Source of the DNA: Ganoderma boninense
Lineage: Eukaryota > Basidiomycota > Agaricomycetes > Polyporales > Polyporaceae
Assembly: GCA_002900995.3 (NCBI GenBank)
Contig: PJEW03000015.1
Location: 164,490 to 228,489 of the forward strand
DNA length: 64,000 nt
Reading direction: 5' to 3'
Below are positions 10,062-19,080 of this stretch, piece by piece. Numbering within the stretch: position 1 is the first letter of the stretch; every line of letters starts with the position of its first letter. The notes beneath the pieces are model-generated. The model searched no databases. It had not been told where the DNA came from and worked only from the letters and a program-made list of their open reading frames with translations. Made by a program: the position numbers and the translations under genes.

Positions 10062-12270
10062 GCAGCTGTCGTCGTCGATGCAGTCGTCTGGGGCGGCGTC
10101 AAGCTCATCAAGAATGTCAAAGATGTTCTGCAGTGCGGCAACCATGTTAGTCAGTGTGCAGTGGCGTCCGAGTGAACAGAAACATTAATACATACCCAGT
10201 CATCCTTAACCTTCGGGGCTTCTGCATCCTCATCTTCTGAGGGGTGCTCGTTGTCGTCCGAGCCATGCACTGAGCTGGACGCACGCGAGCTTGTAGTGTG
10301 GGTGCTCGGGGCATGCGAGCTCGCAGGAGCTCACACCGCGCGAACTCGCGGATGGAGTCTCATCGCCACGCTCGTGCTCATCTTGAGTCCTGTTGAAGTG
10401 GCCGGCATAGCACGCGGCGTACTCCTGCTCGACGAGCTCGCACGCAGTGCGCTGCCATTTGCCAGGCCACTTGAACCTTCGGAAATAATCTAGCTTGTGC
10501 TGAGGGTGCAGGACTGGCGCAAGACGCAAAGGTTAGCAAAAAAACATGGTGGTGCACTGTAAAACTCACCCATGGTGATCCGGTAGGTTGCAGACTCGTC
10601 AGTGAGTGAGTAGTACTTGTCGACAGTCTTCTTGGCCAGGCCGCACGCCATCTGTACCGCATTCGAATATGCTGGGTTGCAGCACGCGTTTGTCAACGTC
10701 TCCTCGACGTGATTCATGGCCGGAATCACGCGTGCAAGGTTCGGGACGTCACGAGAGAAGTATAGTGTAGCGCTCTTGAAGACCTGTGGGTGATGGGGTG
10801 CATGTGGAGGGTCCGAGTGCCAGGTCGCAGCGATGGTGGGATTCCAGGGTGCAGGTCGAGGAACAGCGTCGGCGCGATGCAGATAAAAGGTGAACCGAGA
10901 ACCGAGAAAGATTGTGGTGAGGAAGCGAGGGTATGGAGCAGTATGGACAGTTGTGGTCACGGCAGAGTGCGTGAGTGTTAGACGGGGTTCACGGTCAGAG
11001 GGGGATTGTGGGCGGACGCCATGGGTTCAATGGCGAGGCGGGGAACCCCGAGGAGAGGATGGCATGGGTGCGAGGTTCATTAGCAAGGTTCAACAGTAGA
11101 GTTCAGGCAGCACATGAACCTCAAGGACCTCTTGCACCTGTGTTAGCATTGCCCACAACTCATCGTCCTGCTTGTATGCTCGGAGCCCATTCGCCGGTCA
11201 CATCGTCATTTTATCGACGACTTCACGATACTCAAGCGCGAAGTTCAGCATATCGAACGTGGAGTTCCACCAGGTTCGGACATCTCGGGGTAGCAAGCGC
11301 TCCGGGAGCCCCACCTCCTTGCACACCCTCTTCCACTCCGGGAGGAGCCTCGTACTGGAGTTGATGATTTTGAAACCCAAGGTACGAATCTGTATTGTCG
11401 TCATGAGCATGGGCGCTGAGATTTTTAACAAACCATGACTAACCTTCGCGATTGCTAGCTTAAACGGCCGTACATCGGTCTCAAATTCCTGCCGCTCCTC
11501 CTCCGACGGGTCCTCCATCGGGTCGATGTCGTCGCCGGTGTTGTCTATGCTCTCCTCGTCCTCATCATCCTCGTCATCCTCGTCCTCGTCCTCTTCCTCT
11601 TCCGCTTGTCGATCCGCGCACTTGCGCGCATTCCGTTTCTGTTCATGTTCCTGCTCAAACTCTTCAAGGTCAGCAGCAAGTTTGCGAAGCTTGCGCTCCT
11701 TGTCGTCCTTGCCCGGGACGTGCTCCTTTGGCTGCACGTCGAACTCGCAAATCAAAGACTTTACAATCAAGCTCAAGACGTGCAGAAAGCAGCGCATGCG
11801 GGACCATTGCCCATCAAAGAGGGGGAGGTATTCAATGAGCTCCTGGACCATGGTGTCGTTGTTAGAAGTGTTGTTGCAGGTGATGCGGACGCGCTAGATG
11901 TTTCAAACATGAGTAGTCTGAGCGTAGTCTGAGCGTGCGTCGACCGTGCGCACAAGCTGCGTACCTTCTTGCTAATCCCGAACTCTTGCAGGACTGGCGC
12001 GAACGCATCCGTGAGGTGCGCGCCTGTGTGCGATTTTGTGACTTGGACAACTTCGAGGACCATGGTAATCGGCCCGCCCTTGTACTCGAAGTGTACACAC
12101 AACACGACAAAGGAGCGGTGATTCGGAGAAGTCCAGGCGTCCGTGGTGAACGCCAGGGACCCTTGGTACTCCTGGAAACCAGTGCACGTCAGAAGATCGA
12201 CATCTCAACGCGCGACACCCTCTCTTACCTGCAAGATCTTCGCGATCCGGTTGCGCGTCTGCGCAAAGAC
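10062..12270 (-). pseudogene. hAT transposase, middle part, split from its C-terminus
   Basis: On the minus strand this reads as a typical Agaricomycete hAT transposase. From the 5' side: VFAQTRNRIAKIL, SLAFTTDAWTSPNHRSF, GPITMVLEVVQVTKSH, a Glu/Asp-rich loop (encoded near 11526-11600), FKIINSSTRLLPEWK, LLPRDVRTWWNSTFDML, RDVPNLARVIPAMNHVE, LHPQHKLDYFRRFKWP and NIFDILDELDAAPDDC. Several introns of about 50-60 nt separate the blocks. It ends at 10062 in ...GAC AGC TGC, directly at the 304-bp repeat, so the C-terminal dimerisation domain is absent. That domain lies at 15118-15544 on the other strand and continues in frame. The 5' side stops at 12271 at an LTR fragment, so the zinc-finger N-terminus is also missing. 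Confidence 0.8.
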
Positions 12271-12301
12271 TGTCATGAACTGCACGCTCGGCACCTACCC
12301 C
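12271..12301 (+). repeat. 31-bp fragment of the LTR 5' end joined to hAT
   Basis: This begins TGTCATGAAC and follows the start of the LTR at 12716 closely, with only one or two differences. It lies exactly where the hAT coding similarity stops (VFAQTR is the last family-like segment). It marks the insertion point of an LTR element in hAT; most of that element's 5' LTR and interior have been deleted. Confidence 0.6.
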
Positions 12302-13182
12302 GTCCACCAGCATGGCTTTCGACATTGTGGATGTCGCACACCCAGTGATGTCCAGGGTCACCGTCACCCGCTGTAAACGCAAGCAGAAAGTCAAGGAGGG
12401 AAAATCGGGCAAACACACAATATTCACGCTGATGCGGTACAACTACCTCAGGCAATTCCTCGACGATTTCCTTGAGCTGCGCGGGAAGAAGCGAGCCCCT
12501 CAGAACCAGTTCTGGAACACAGTTTTTGTGGTTACTGAGAGAAATTTCCCTGGTTCCTCCTATTCAACCAGGACCCAGAACCAGGTGTCGAACTGGTTGA
12601 GCCCGCCGAAAGTCTCGATCCGGCAGGGCTATTGGAGCAGAAGGGCGATATCATTGAGAGGACGCAAGGGGTACGCAAATGTCCTTAGGATCGTCGTCTT
12701 TGTATTGTGCTCACATGTCATGAACAGCACGCTCGGCACCTACTCCGGCGTCTCTATTTCCCTTTTTGGACTGTTTGCCTCCCACGTCGTCCTTATTGTC
12801 CTCCGTTGTTTAGCAAACCTGTCCCTTGTTCTCGCAGTACAATAACTCCTGTTACTCATTGTTCCCGTCGTCATTGTACTACATACCATTGTTCTTCCAC
12901 TGGTTCCCGTGTCCATAGTTACCTATTGTTCCCGGTTCCCATTGTCCGTTACATGTATATAAGGCCTGTACTTTGCTACCTGGAGACCTCAGTTTCGACC
13001 TCTTGTCTCCAGGTAAGCCTCACTGTATTCTCGCTCGTTAGTTACTCGCTCAATACATCTTGTCTCCAGCCTGACTGTCGAGCCCTGCTCCGCTCTCGCT
13101 GCACAAGTGCTCGTCGACGCCCTTGCTCGTCTCGTAAGCCTCCTCCCTGATCTTACTTGACAGCCAGTCGTAACATGAGGTC
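12302..13182. repeat. Right arm of the 881-bp inverted repeat
   Basis: Inverted copy of 268-1148 with no length difference. It includes 414 bp of unknown sequence with a long open frame (12312-12845), the LTR at 12716-13162 and the 20-bp presumed primer-binding site GCCAGTCGTAACATGAGGTC. After 13182 the two arms diverge completely. Confidence 0.85.
12716..13162 (+). repeat. LTR-like unit, plus orientation
   Basis: 447 bp, starting TGTCATGAACAGC and ending TACTTGACA. It carries a TATA-like motif near 12955 (TGTATATAAGG), a repeated TCTCCAGG motif on either side of the likely transcript start, and a late AATACA. It is almost identical to the reverse complement of 288-734. Both LTRs are followed by the same 20 bp. 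Confidence 0.6.
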
Positions 13183-13215
13183 CCGGACGGTGCGGAAATC
13201 CTGACGCTCTCGGAT

Positions 13216-14630
13216 TTGGACATGCCTGAGACCGTACTCCCCTTCCTCAATCGTCTCAGTCCCGAAGTCCGTCGCCAACAGCTCTACTGGTACGGCCTTT
13301 CGACTGAATATGACCGCAGGTGCATCGCTGCCAGGATCCTCAGAAGTGAGCTGTGTCGCTCTCTCGCCGCTCGGCCTCGACCAAGGTCCTTTCGGCTCAA
13401 CATCTGCCGCGGGGCAGAAATCCAAGACTAAGAAGACTAGTAAAGGCAAAAGTTCAGCGAGAACCCCCGCCCAGCCCGATTCCACCTCCCCGAGGAGATC
13501 TGCAAGGCGTCGCGCAACTAAGTCGTCCACTGCGATGAACTCCGGATCGACATCGTCCGCCCCACAAGTGCTCGACACTCCCACGACCACCAATCCCAGC
13601 GAGCTGGAGAGTGGCTCCTCCGCGGCTGATGCGGCGCTTGCAAACGAGCCGGCCTCGCAGACCCTTCTCCTAGGACATGGTCAAGTGGCGCCTACGCCAC
13701 CCCAAGACGTCTTTCAAGCTGTTGAGTTGACCCCTGTTCTGGCCCCAGGAGCAGACGGAGCTGCTCCAGCTGACCCCGGTGCTGAGCGTGTCACAAATCT
13801 GCCCACTGCCTCAGTGCAGCCGGCATCAAGTGGCCCCTCGTCAGAAGGCATGGCAGATCAGGTGGGGTCCCCGGCATCCACGGTGTTGTTGCCGTGGATG
13901 TTGGATGAGGACGGATGGCCTGACTGGTTGAAACATACCTACAACTGGCTCCACAGTTCGCAAGAAGTTCTCGGGCGCGACTTCATGTGTGCCACGGACT
14001 GGTGGACAGTTCTCGAATGCGCGTACAATTGGGAGACCTCTGTGAGTCTTACATGCAACTCATAGCTCGTGTTCAACACTGACATCGAATTAGCCAAAGG
14101 GATACGCAACGCAAAGTCGCCCAGAACAAGTTGCCCATTGGCTGCGTGTCCTTCGCGCAGACGTTGAGAAGATCCCGGTGATTGAAGACACGCAGGAGTA
14201 TGCGCGCTGCTGGTGGGAGTGGTGGGGCAATCTTCAGCCAGACTGGCGGCAGCGAGACGCTGCTGGCCATCCCCTCGCGAGCGGAGATGGAGACTTGGAC
14301 GTGCTGAAGAAACCCAGGAAGAACAGCATCCAGATCGTCCTGCTCTCTCTCGCGTGGTGGGGGCTGTTGGTCGCAGACACCCGGCGCAACAGCTACGATG
14401 CCGTGGTGCATGAGGACTGGTGCGCCGCGGCAAAGGACGTCGCATGGGCGGTCTCGAAGCTCATGTCTTGGGCTGGAAAGAGGTGGGAGCACTCGCGCTG
14501 CAGTCTGCCTTTGTGTCGCTTTATTGATCGGTGGGTTGCAGGAAACGTGGCCTCAGTGAGGATGCAGAAGCAGAGGAAGCCTCCCCACCTGACAAGTGTC
14601 GTCGCCGTCAGTGAGAAGTCCCCTGCATAG
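13216..14630 (+). CDS. Trp-rich orphan protein of a family expanded in basidiomycetes
   Basis: Two coding parts are readable. The first (13216-13431 and the overlapping frame from 13310) has MPETVLPFLNRLSPEVRRQ, then a basic Ser/Pro/Lys region (KTKKTSKGKS, SPRRSARRRA). It ends WPDWLKHTYNWLHSS...DWWTVLECAYNWETS at an intron (about 14041-14093, GTGAGT...TTAG). The second begins PKGYATQSRPEQVAHWL and continues YARCWWEWWGNLQPDWR and IQIVLLSLAWWGLLV. I recall this Trp pattern from many uncharacterised Agaricomycete proteins, often near transposons; no function is known to me. The frame change near 13310-13430 implies another intron. The gene lies between the right LTR arm and a 304-bp repeat, so it may be cargo of the KDZ/TET element. 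Confidence 0.55.
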
Positions 14631-14813
14631 ACACGCTGGCAGCTGGGATGCCAGCCCTTCACTCTCCCGCATCTGCAACCCATCACAGTTCCTGCTTGCG
14701 TCTGTCACCCCCTCTCATAGTTTGCTGTAGCCTGTCGTCGCTGCTCTCGTCTTGGACCTTTCCTTTTAGAGTAGTAATAATGATGACTTAATGTTTCCCA
14801 TACCCCAGTTGTA
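14631..14813. other. Spacer between Trp-rich gene and 304-bp repeat
   Basis: About 180 bp containing the presumed terminator of the preceding gene (TAATAATGATGACTTAATG near 14775). No other feature seen. Confidence 0.4.
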
Positions 14814-15117
14814 ATGCCCCGGAAACCCCCACGCGCATCCTGTTGCGTGCCCTCTCACCTGCATGTCTCAATAAGGAAATGATACGAGGATGAGTGCTGC
14901 GCCGAGCCGGACGGCAACGCTCGCAAACGCCGTGCGCGCCCTGTACCCGCCGCCCACTCGTTTAGGAAGGCTGCTGACAAGCTGACAGAGGCCCCCAATA
15001 GCCGTACGGCACCCGGAGAACACCCCAGCGGTTCATAATAAATCACGCCAACAACCGTAAAATGATGTAAAACGGCCCTAGGATATAACCGTAAGATGAT
15101 ATATCATTATCACAACA
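14814..15117 (+). repeat. 304-bp repeat, copy 2
   Basis: Partner of 9758-10061. It starts ATGCCCCGG and ends ATCACAACA at 15117, immediately before hAT coding sequence. It keeps CpG at most of the 22 differing sites where copy 1 has TG or CA, and at others the reverse is true, so both copies have decayed from one CpG-rich ancestor. Confidence 0.8.
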
Positions 15118-15544
15118 TATGGTGATGATGAACTGGAACACTACCTCAGCACCCCAACCGAGAAGACCAGCAACGTGATCCAGTGGTGGACAGACCGGTG
15201 CAAGATTTATCCCAACCTCTCGCAGATGGCAATAGATTACTTGACGATTGCCGGTACGTACGCCACAGTGCATCCAGGCCTTTCGCCAGCTCATTCTCCT
15301 TGATTGTGCAGCAACCTCAGTCGACGTCGAACACCTCTTCAGCTGGGGACGCCTGATCTTGTCCCACGTTCGGAACCGCCTGAGTGCGCAGACTACGCGC
15401 GCCATTCTGTGTGTTGGTGCATGGAGTCTCCTCAATCTTATCAAGCTGGAGGACGTGAGGAAGGTCGCTGAGCTCGAGGACCTCGAAGGGGATGACGACG
15501 TTGTGCTCGCAAAGGGGTGGGACCATATCAATCTCAATCAGTAG
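15118..15544 (+). pseudogene. hAT transposase C-terminal dimerisation domain, detached
   Basis: Reads YGDDELEHYLSTPTEK, VIQWWTDRCKIYPNLSQMA and IDYLTIA, an intron (15253-15311, GTACGT...TGCAG), then ATSVDVEHLFSWGR, LSHVRNRLSAQTTR and a stop at 15544. This is the hAT C-terminal dimerisation region, whose usual signature as I recall it is ATSVDVERLFSRGR. Here two Arg codons read His and Trp, both explained by CpG transitions (CGC to CAC, CGG to TGG). Its first codon (TAT, 15118-15120) continues in frame from the TGC codon that ends the minus-strand hAT part at 10062. The two pieces are therefore one former gene. Confidence 0.8.
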
Positions 15545-15734
15545 TAGCGCCCAAATGTATCTTACATTAGATGGCTGTTTTGTCTCGTCGCGACGTTGTA
15601 CCTGTGTTCAAATGCATGTTCATGTCTGTCTGCACATTTTGCTGGTCACAGAGGTTCCTCGCTGCTTGCTAGAGCTGAGGTCGGCGCACAGAAATAAATG
15701 TACATATATTGAATGTACAACTACAAACATTTTT
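15545..15734. other. Sequence after the hAT stop
   Basis: About 190 bp that probably holds the hAT 3' end and its terminal repeat. I could not identify a hAT terminal inverted repeat or 8-bp target duplication. Confidence 0.3.
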
Positions 15735-15895
15735 GCTGAAAAACCCGCGGGTACCCAGGAGTTTACCCGTACCCCCTACCCCGCGCTTGTTATACCCCTA
15801 CCCCCATATACCCGGGGGTCGAAGGGTAGGGGTATGGAGGGTAGGGGTAAGGGGTATGACCCAGACACCCGGGGGTGACCCCCCGCTATTCCCTA
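15735..15895. repeat. GC-rich TACCC/GGGTA low-complexity and palindromic tract
   Basis: Variants of TACCC and its complement GGGTA recur, arranged partly as inverted repeats around CCCGGGGGT, so long hairpins are possible. It lies at the truncated end of the Copia gag. Confidence 0.7.
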
Positions 15896-16684
15896 GAAGC
15901 GGCCGTGTCCTCCGCGCCTGCCCCGATGGGTTTGCTGCTGCTGCCCCTGAGGGCGCTGCTGCTGATGCTGCTGCTGGCCTTGTGGGCGCTGCTGCTGGCG
16001 GAAAGTGGGGTCTTGCAGCTTGCGCTCAACCACACTGATCTTGTTCACGCTGTCGCATGGCTTCTGCTGGTGGCGCCCCTGGCGCTGCTCCCAGTACATA
16101 ATGACGCAGTTGCGAACATCGTTGAAGGTGACTAGACGGACAGCTGGAGTAGTTGCCGTCGGCACGAGGCCTGAGGTGTAAACTTGGATGATGGGGTCCA
16201 TCGCAGATGGGAGCTTCGAGAGGAGGATCATCCCCTTGATGTGCTCAGCGACGGTAAACTAGTTGGTCTCAAGGATCTGGAAGTGAGTGCGGAGCTTGTC
16301 TATTGCAGGAATGGGGTTGGAGTCGCTAGGAATGGTGATGCCCATGGCAGCGCGGAAGTCCTGGTAGACAATCAGGATGCTGGGCTTCCCGTAGGTGTCC
16401 TTGAGGTAGTCCCAGACCTCCTTGGTGGTGGTTTTGGAGTTGATCGCAGTGCCAATGCTGTCATCAACATGGAGACAGATGCTGCCGCAAGCGGCGGTGT
16501 CGTCCTCGTTCCAACCGTCGACCTTGTCCTCATTCGAGCCGTCAGCGGCCAAGGTAGGACAGGTCTTGGTCATGGGCTTGGTCCAATGGCCCGTCGTCTG
16601 GAGGTACGCCTCTATCTTCAGCACCCACTGAAGGTAGTTGGGGCCGGTGAGGAGCAGAACGAGGTTGGTGAGGTTGTTCGACAT
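15893..16684 (-). pseudogene. Ty1/Copia-type Gag with an internal stop
   Basis: Starts MSNNLTNLVLLLTGPNYLQW and contains the Copia Gag signature (VWDYLKDTYGKPS, FRAAMGITIPSDSNP). A TAG at 16259-16261 interrupts the frame before FTVAEHIKGMILLSKLP, which continues the same domain. The end is Gln-rich (RQQQRPQGQQQHQQQ) and stops before a zinc knuckle. No protease, integrase or reverse transcriptase follows, so the element is truncated. As in the transposase, the stop is one transition from a sense codon (CAG or TGG). Confidence 0.8.
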
Positions 16685-16689
16685 GGTGA

Positions 16690-17430
16690 TCGATAAGGTG
16701 ATAGAAGTCTGACCAAAAGATATGGTCAGTCACCATTCACAGCAACAAAAAATGAGGAGAGAATGCCAGAAGTGTATACCAGCAGAGGTTCCCCCTCTGT
16801 GTAGCATAGCAGGCAGCGATCAAAGAGATCGTGCCACATCTAAGCCACCATCGTGCATGGACGGCAGCGTATGATTGCGCCAGATCCAATGCCCGGAAGG
16901 TCTGCCATAACAGTGACAAGAGGTTTGCCAGGCAAGCTGGTGCAGAGTGGAATGCAGCCAGCAATGAGCGGTGCAGTATCCACAACACCGACCAGGGCTC
17001 ATAACCTGTTGAACATAGTGGGAGACGCCCACTATGGGGAGGGCACTACACGCAGTGTGCACGCATACTCACCTGGCTAGTGTGAGGTAGAGGCTTGTAT
17101 CGAGTGAGGAGAAGAGAGAGAAGAGCTGTGTTGATTAGGGCCAATGAGGGCCATATATATACTACAGGATGTACTGTATTACTAAGGCTATACAGTACGG
17201 GAATGCACTGCCAGAGACATCTAGGCAGTGCAGCACATGAGATGATCATGTGGGGTGGCTATACAGTGCATGTGCAGATGGATGAGATATCGGGCTGTGC
17301 CGATATCTATGTACACAGCTATGCCAGGCATGCAGTGCTCGGCTATGCTGTTCAACATCTGCACTCCCCTAGAAAGTCGACGTCAGGCTGGAAAATGGAG
17401 TGTCTGCATGATGTGAACACCTGCAAATGT
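16690..17430 (-). other. Presumed 5' leader and LTR of the Copia remnant
   Basis: Upstream of the gag on the minus strand there is a primer-binding-like motif (GGTTATGAGCCCTGG) near 16996-17010, preceded by TGTTCAACA. Farther up, a TATATAT box near 17150 and a TG-start near 17420 (TGTTCACATCATG) fit an LTR of about 410 bp. Only one LTR is present, so the limits are guesses. Confidence 0.35.
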
Positions 17431-17717
17431 TCTGCCCCATCTGAAAAATAAATGCAGGACCATCGCAGTCAAGGCAGTGGCATGTGTATTTTGCTGATGT
17501 GGGGGTGAAAGAGGGGCCAACCTCTCTCACCCTGCCCCACTAGTGTACCTCATCGCCCTCAATATAGGATGTTGATGAGTTACACCCAGGGCTCGAGAGA
17601 GCTCCCTATTTGTGCTTTACACAAGCTCGCTGCTGAATGTCTCGCTCGTGGTCACTCGCAAGCACTCAGTGGCATTTTGGGATTTTGCTGATGTGTTACC
17701 TCTATGTCTGCATGTAA
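17431..17717. other. Intergenic, no gene recognised
   Basis: Short frames only. It lies between the Copia remnant and the MITE. Confidence 0.4.
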
Positions 17718-18376
17718 GGCTCTGTTCAGCTCACGAACGAACTTTTGGTACTTTCGGTATTCCGCCGTTCTGAGGCGATCGGCCTTACTTAATAATGTGA
17801 CTGATGGTGACATGAAGTGACCTAGCGTGATGCACCTGTTACACTCTGCGCGTAGTCCTTCACGCCATTGGCGGCATCCTCAGTCTCTTGTCTCAAGGAC
17901 CCCATGTAAGGATTTAGAGCCATAAGAATGACATATGGTAAAAAGGCACAACTTTTGGGTTTGTTTATTGGCACGCAGCTTGTCATGTTTGCGCAGCAAA
18001 GCGAGCGTAGTCCAAGGGAACCTGGCGCCAAGCATCTGAGAGTGGAACATCCATCGCACGAGCTCAGATAAGCCCTATTTTCCCCGAAAGCCCATTATTA
18101 TGTTTTGGTGTCTTGTTTGATGGTAGCACGCCATGTATCGGGGTGGTCTTATCCTTTTCTTTGACCAGAGCTCATTCACTGAGACTGATGTCGCGCAGAC
18201 TCGACTGACCGCGAGGCTCACGCGCCGCCTCGCTCGTGGGTCCCAGTCACACCGGCAAGGAGTGACCGGCTTCCCGAGTCACGTCCTCTTGTTTAGGGAA
18301 TTAAGCGCCTTCCGATCCCCTCGGAACGGCGGAATACCGAAAGTACCAAAAGTTCGTACGCGAGCTGAACAGGGCC
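17718..18376. mobile_element. PIF/Harbinger-like non-autonomous element (MITE)
   Basis: The 659-bp element is bounded by long terminal inverted repeats of roughly 60 bp. The left begins GGCTCTGTTCAGCTC, and the right, reverse-complemented, begins GGCCCTGTTCAGCTC. Both continue with ACTTTTGGTACTTTCGGTAT. The flanks are TAA at 17715-17717 and TAA at 18377-18379, the 3-bp TWA target duplication typical of PIF/Harbinger. No transposase is inside, so it depended on an autonomous relative. Confidence 0.8.
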
Positions 18377-18554
18377 TAAATTCGCGTCATGCCCATTCTT
18401 CTGTGTTGACTCATACTAGAGATATATGGGTTCATCGGGATATGTACATGCATTACCTAAGTGGCGGTGTAGGTCATAGTAGGAGTACCTCAGCTGGGAT
18501 GCCACACAAGCATCCCGGTGGCATACAGAACGAGCTACGCGGAAGCGCGGCACT

Positions 18555-18944
18555 GTGCACAAGAAGGCAGTGCCCACTGTCAACTTTAAGGAGGGCGATG
18601 GTATCCAAGCGGGTTCGGGTGATGGGCACGAGGTCTCGAACGGCGGACGCGAGGCCCCAAACAGCGGGCACAAGGCCTTAGATGATGAGCACGACGGATG
18701 CGAGGGCTCGGGCGGCGGACGCGAGGGCTCGGACGACGGACGCGAGGGCTCGGATGACGGACGTGAGGGCTCGGATGATGAGCGCGGGGACTTCAATATT
18801 GACATGGGATTGGAGTCTCAGGAGAGCGACTCGGACTCGGACTCGGACTCAGAGCGAAGCGCAGACAAGATGGATGACGAGCCCTGCGAGGAGGATGGCA
18901 TCGTAGACACCGTGTATGCAACAATGGGGTTTGCCCCGCTATGA
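18555..18944 (+). CDS. Small acidic low-complexity protein, doubtful
   Basis: A 129-codon frame whose middle is four to five repeats of GREGSDD/GGREGSDD (21-bp units, about 18715-18785), followed by an SDSDSDSDSE stretch. No domain is visible. It could be the end of a gene with exons upstream or only an open minisatellite. Confidence 0.3.
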   Translation: MHKKAVPTVNFKEGDGIQAGSGDGHEVSNGGREAPNSGHKALDDEHDGCEGSGGGREGSDDGREGSDDGREGSDDERGDFNIDMGLESQESDSDSDSDSERSADKMDDEPCEEDGIVDTVYATMGFAPL

Positions 18945-19080
18945 AGTCAGTTCAACGCCCTTGAGCTCTTACTTACCTGCTATGCATTCCCAACCCCCCG
19001 CACTCTGCGGCTACTGGCCTCTGTACCTGGACCGTAAGCTCCATCGCCCTGTATTTTCCTGACACACAACCTACATTGCT

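Noticed and set aside
11526..11897. Plus-strand Ser-rich frame (runs of Ser)
   Set aside because: It is the complement of the Glu/Asp-rich loop of the minus-strand hAT transposase.
13216..14065. Gag of an LTR element following the LTR at 12716-13162
   Set aside because: The region after the primer-binding-like 20 bp could be gag by position, but its downstream exons match a Trp-rich orphan family and contain a spliced intron, and no zinc knuckle or pol follows.
9758..15117. The 304-bp repeats as the two LTRs of one retrotransposon
   Set aside because: They have LTR-like TG...CA ends and the same orientation. But the two halves of one hAT gene abut the same end of each, the interval contains no gag-pol, and no 5-bp target duplication is present. 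Inverted terminal repeats plus a later inversion explain the flanks better, although solo LTRs cannot be fully excluded.
15900..16135. Plus-strand Leu/Ala-rich membrane-like frame
   Set aside because: It is the complement of the Gln-rich end of the Copia Gag (CAG/CTG repeats).
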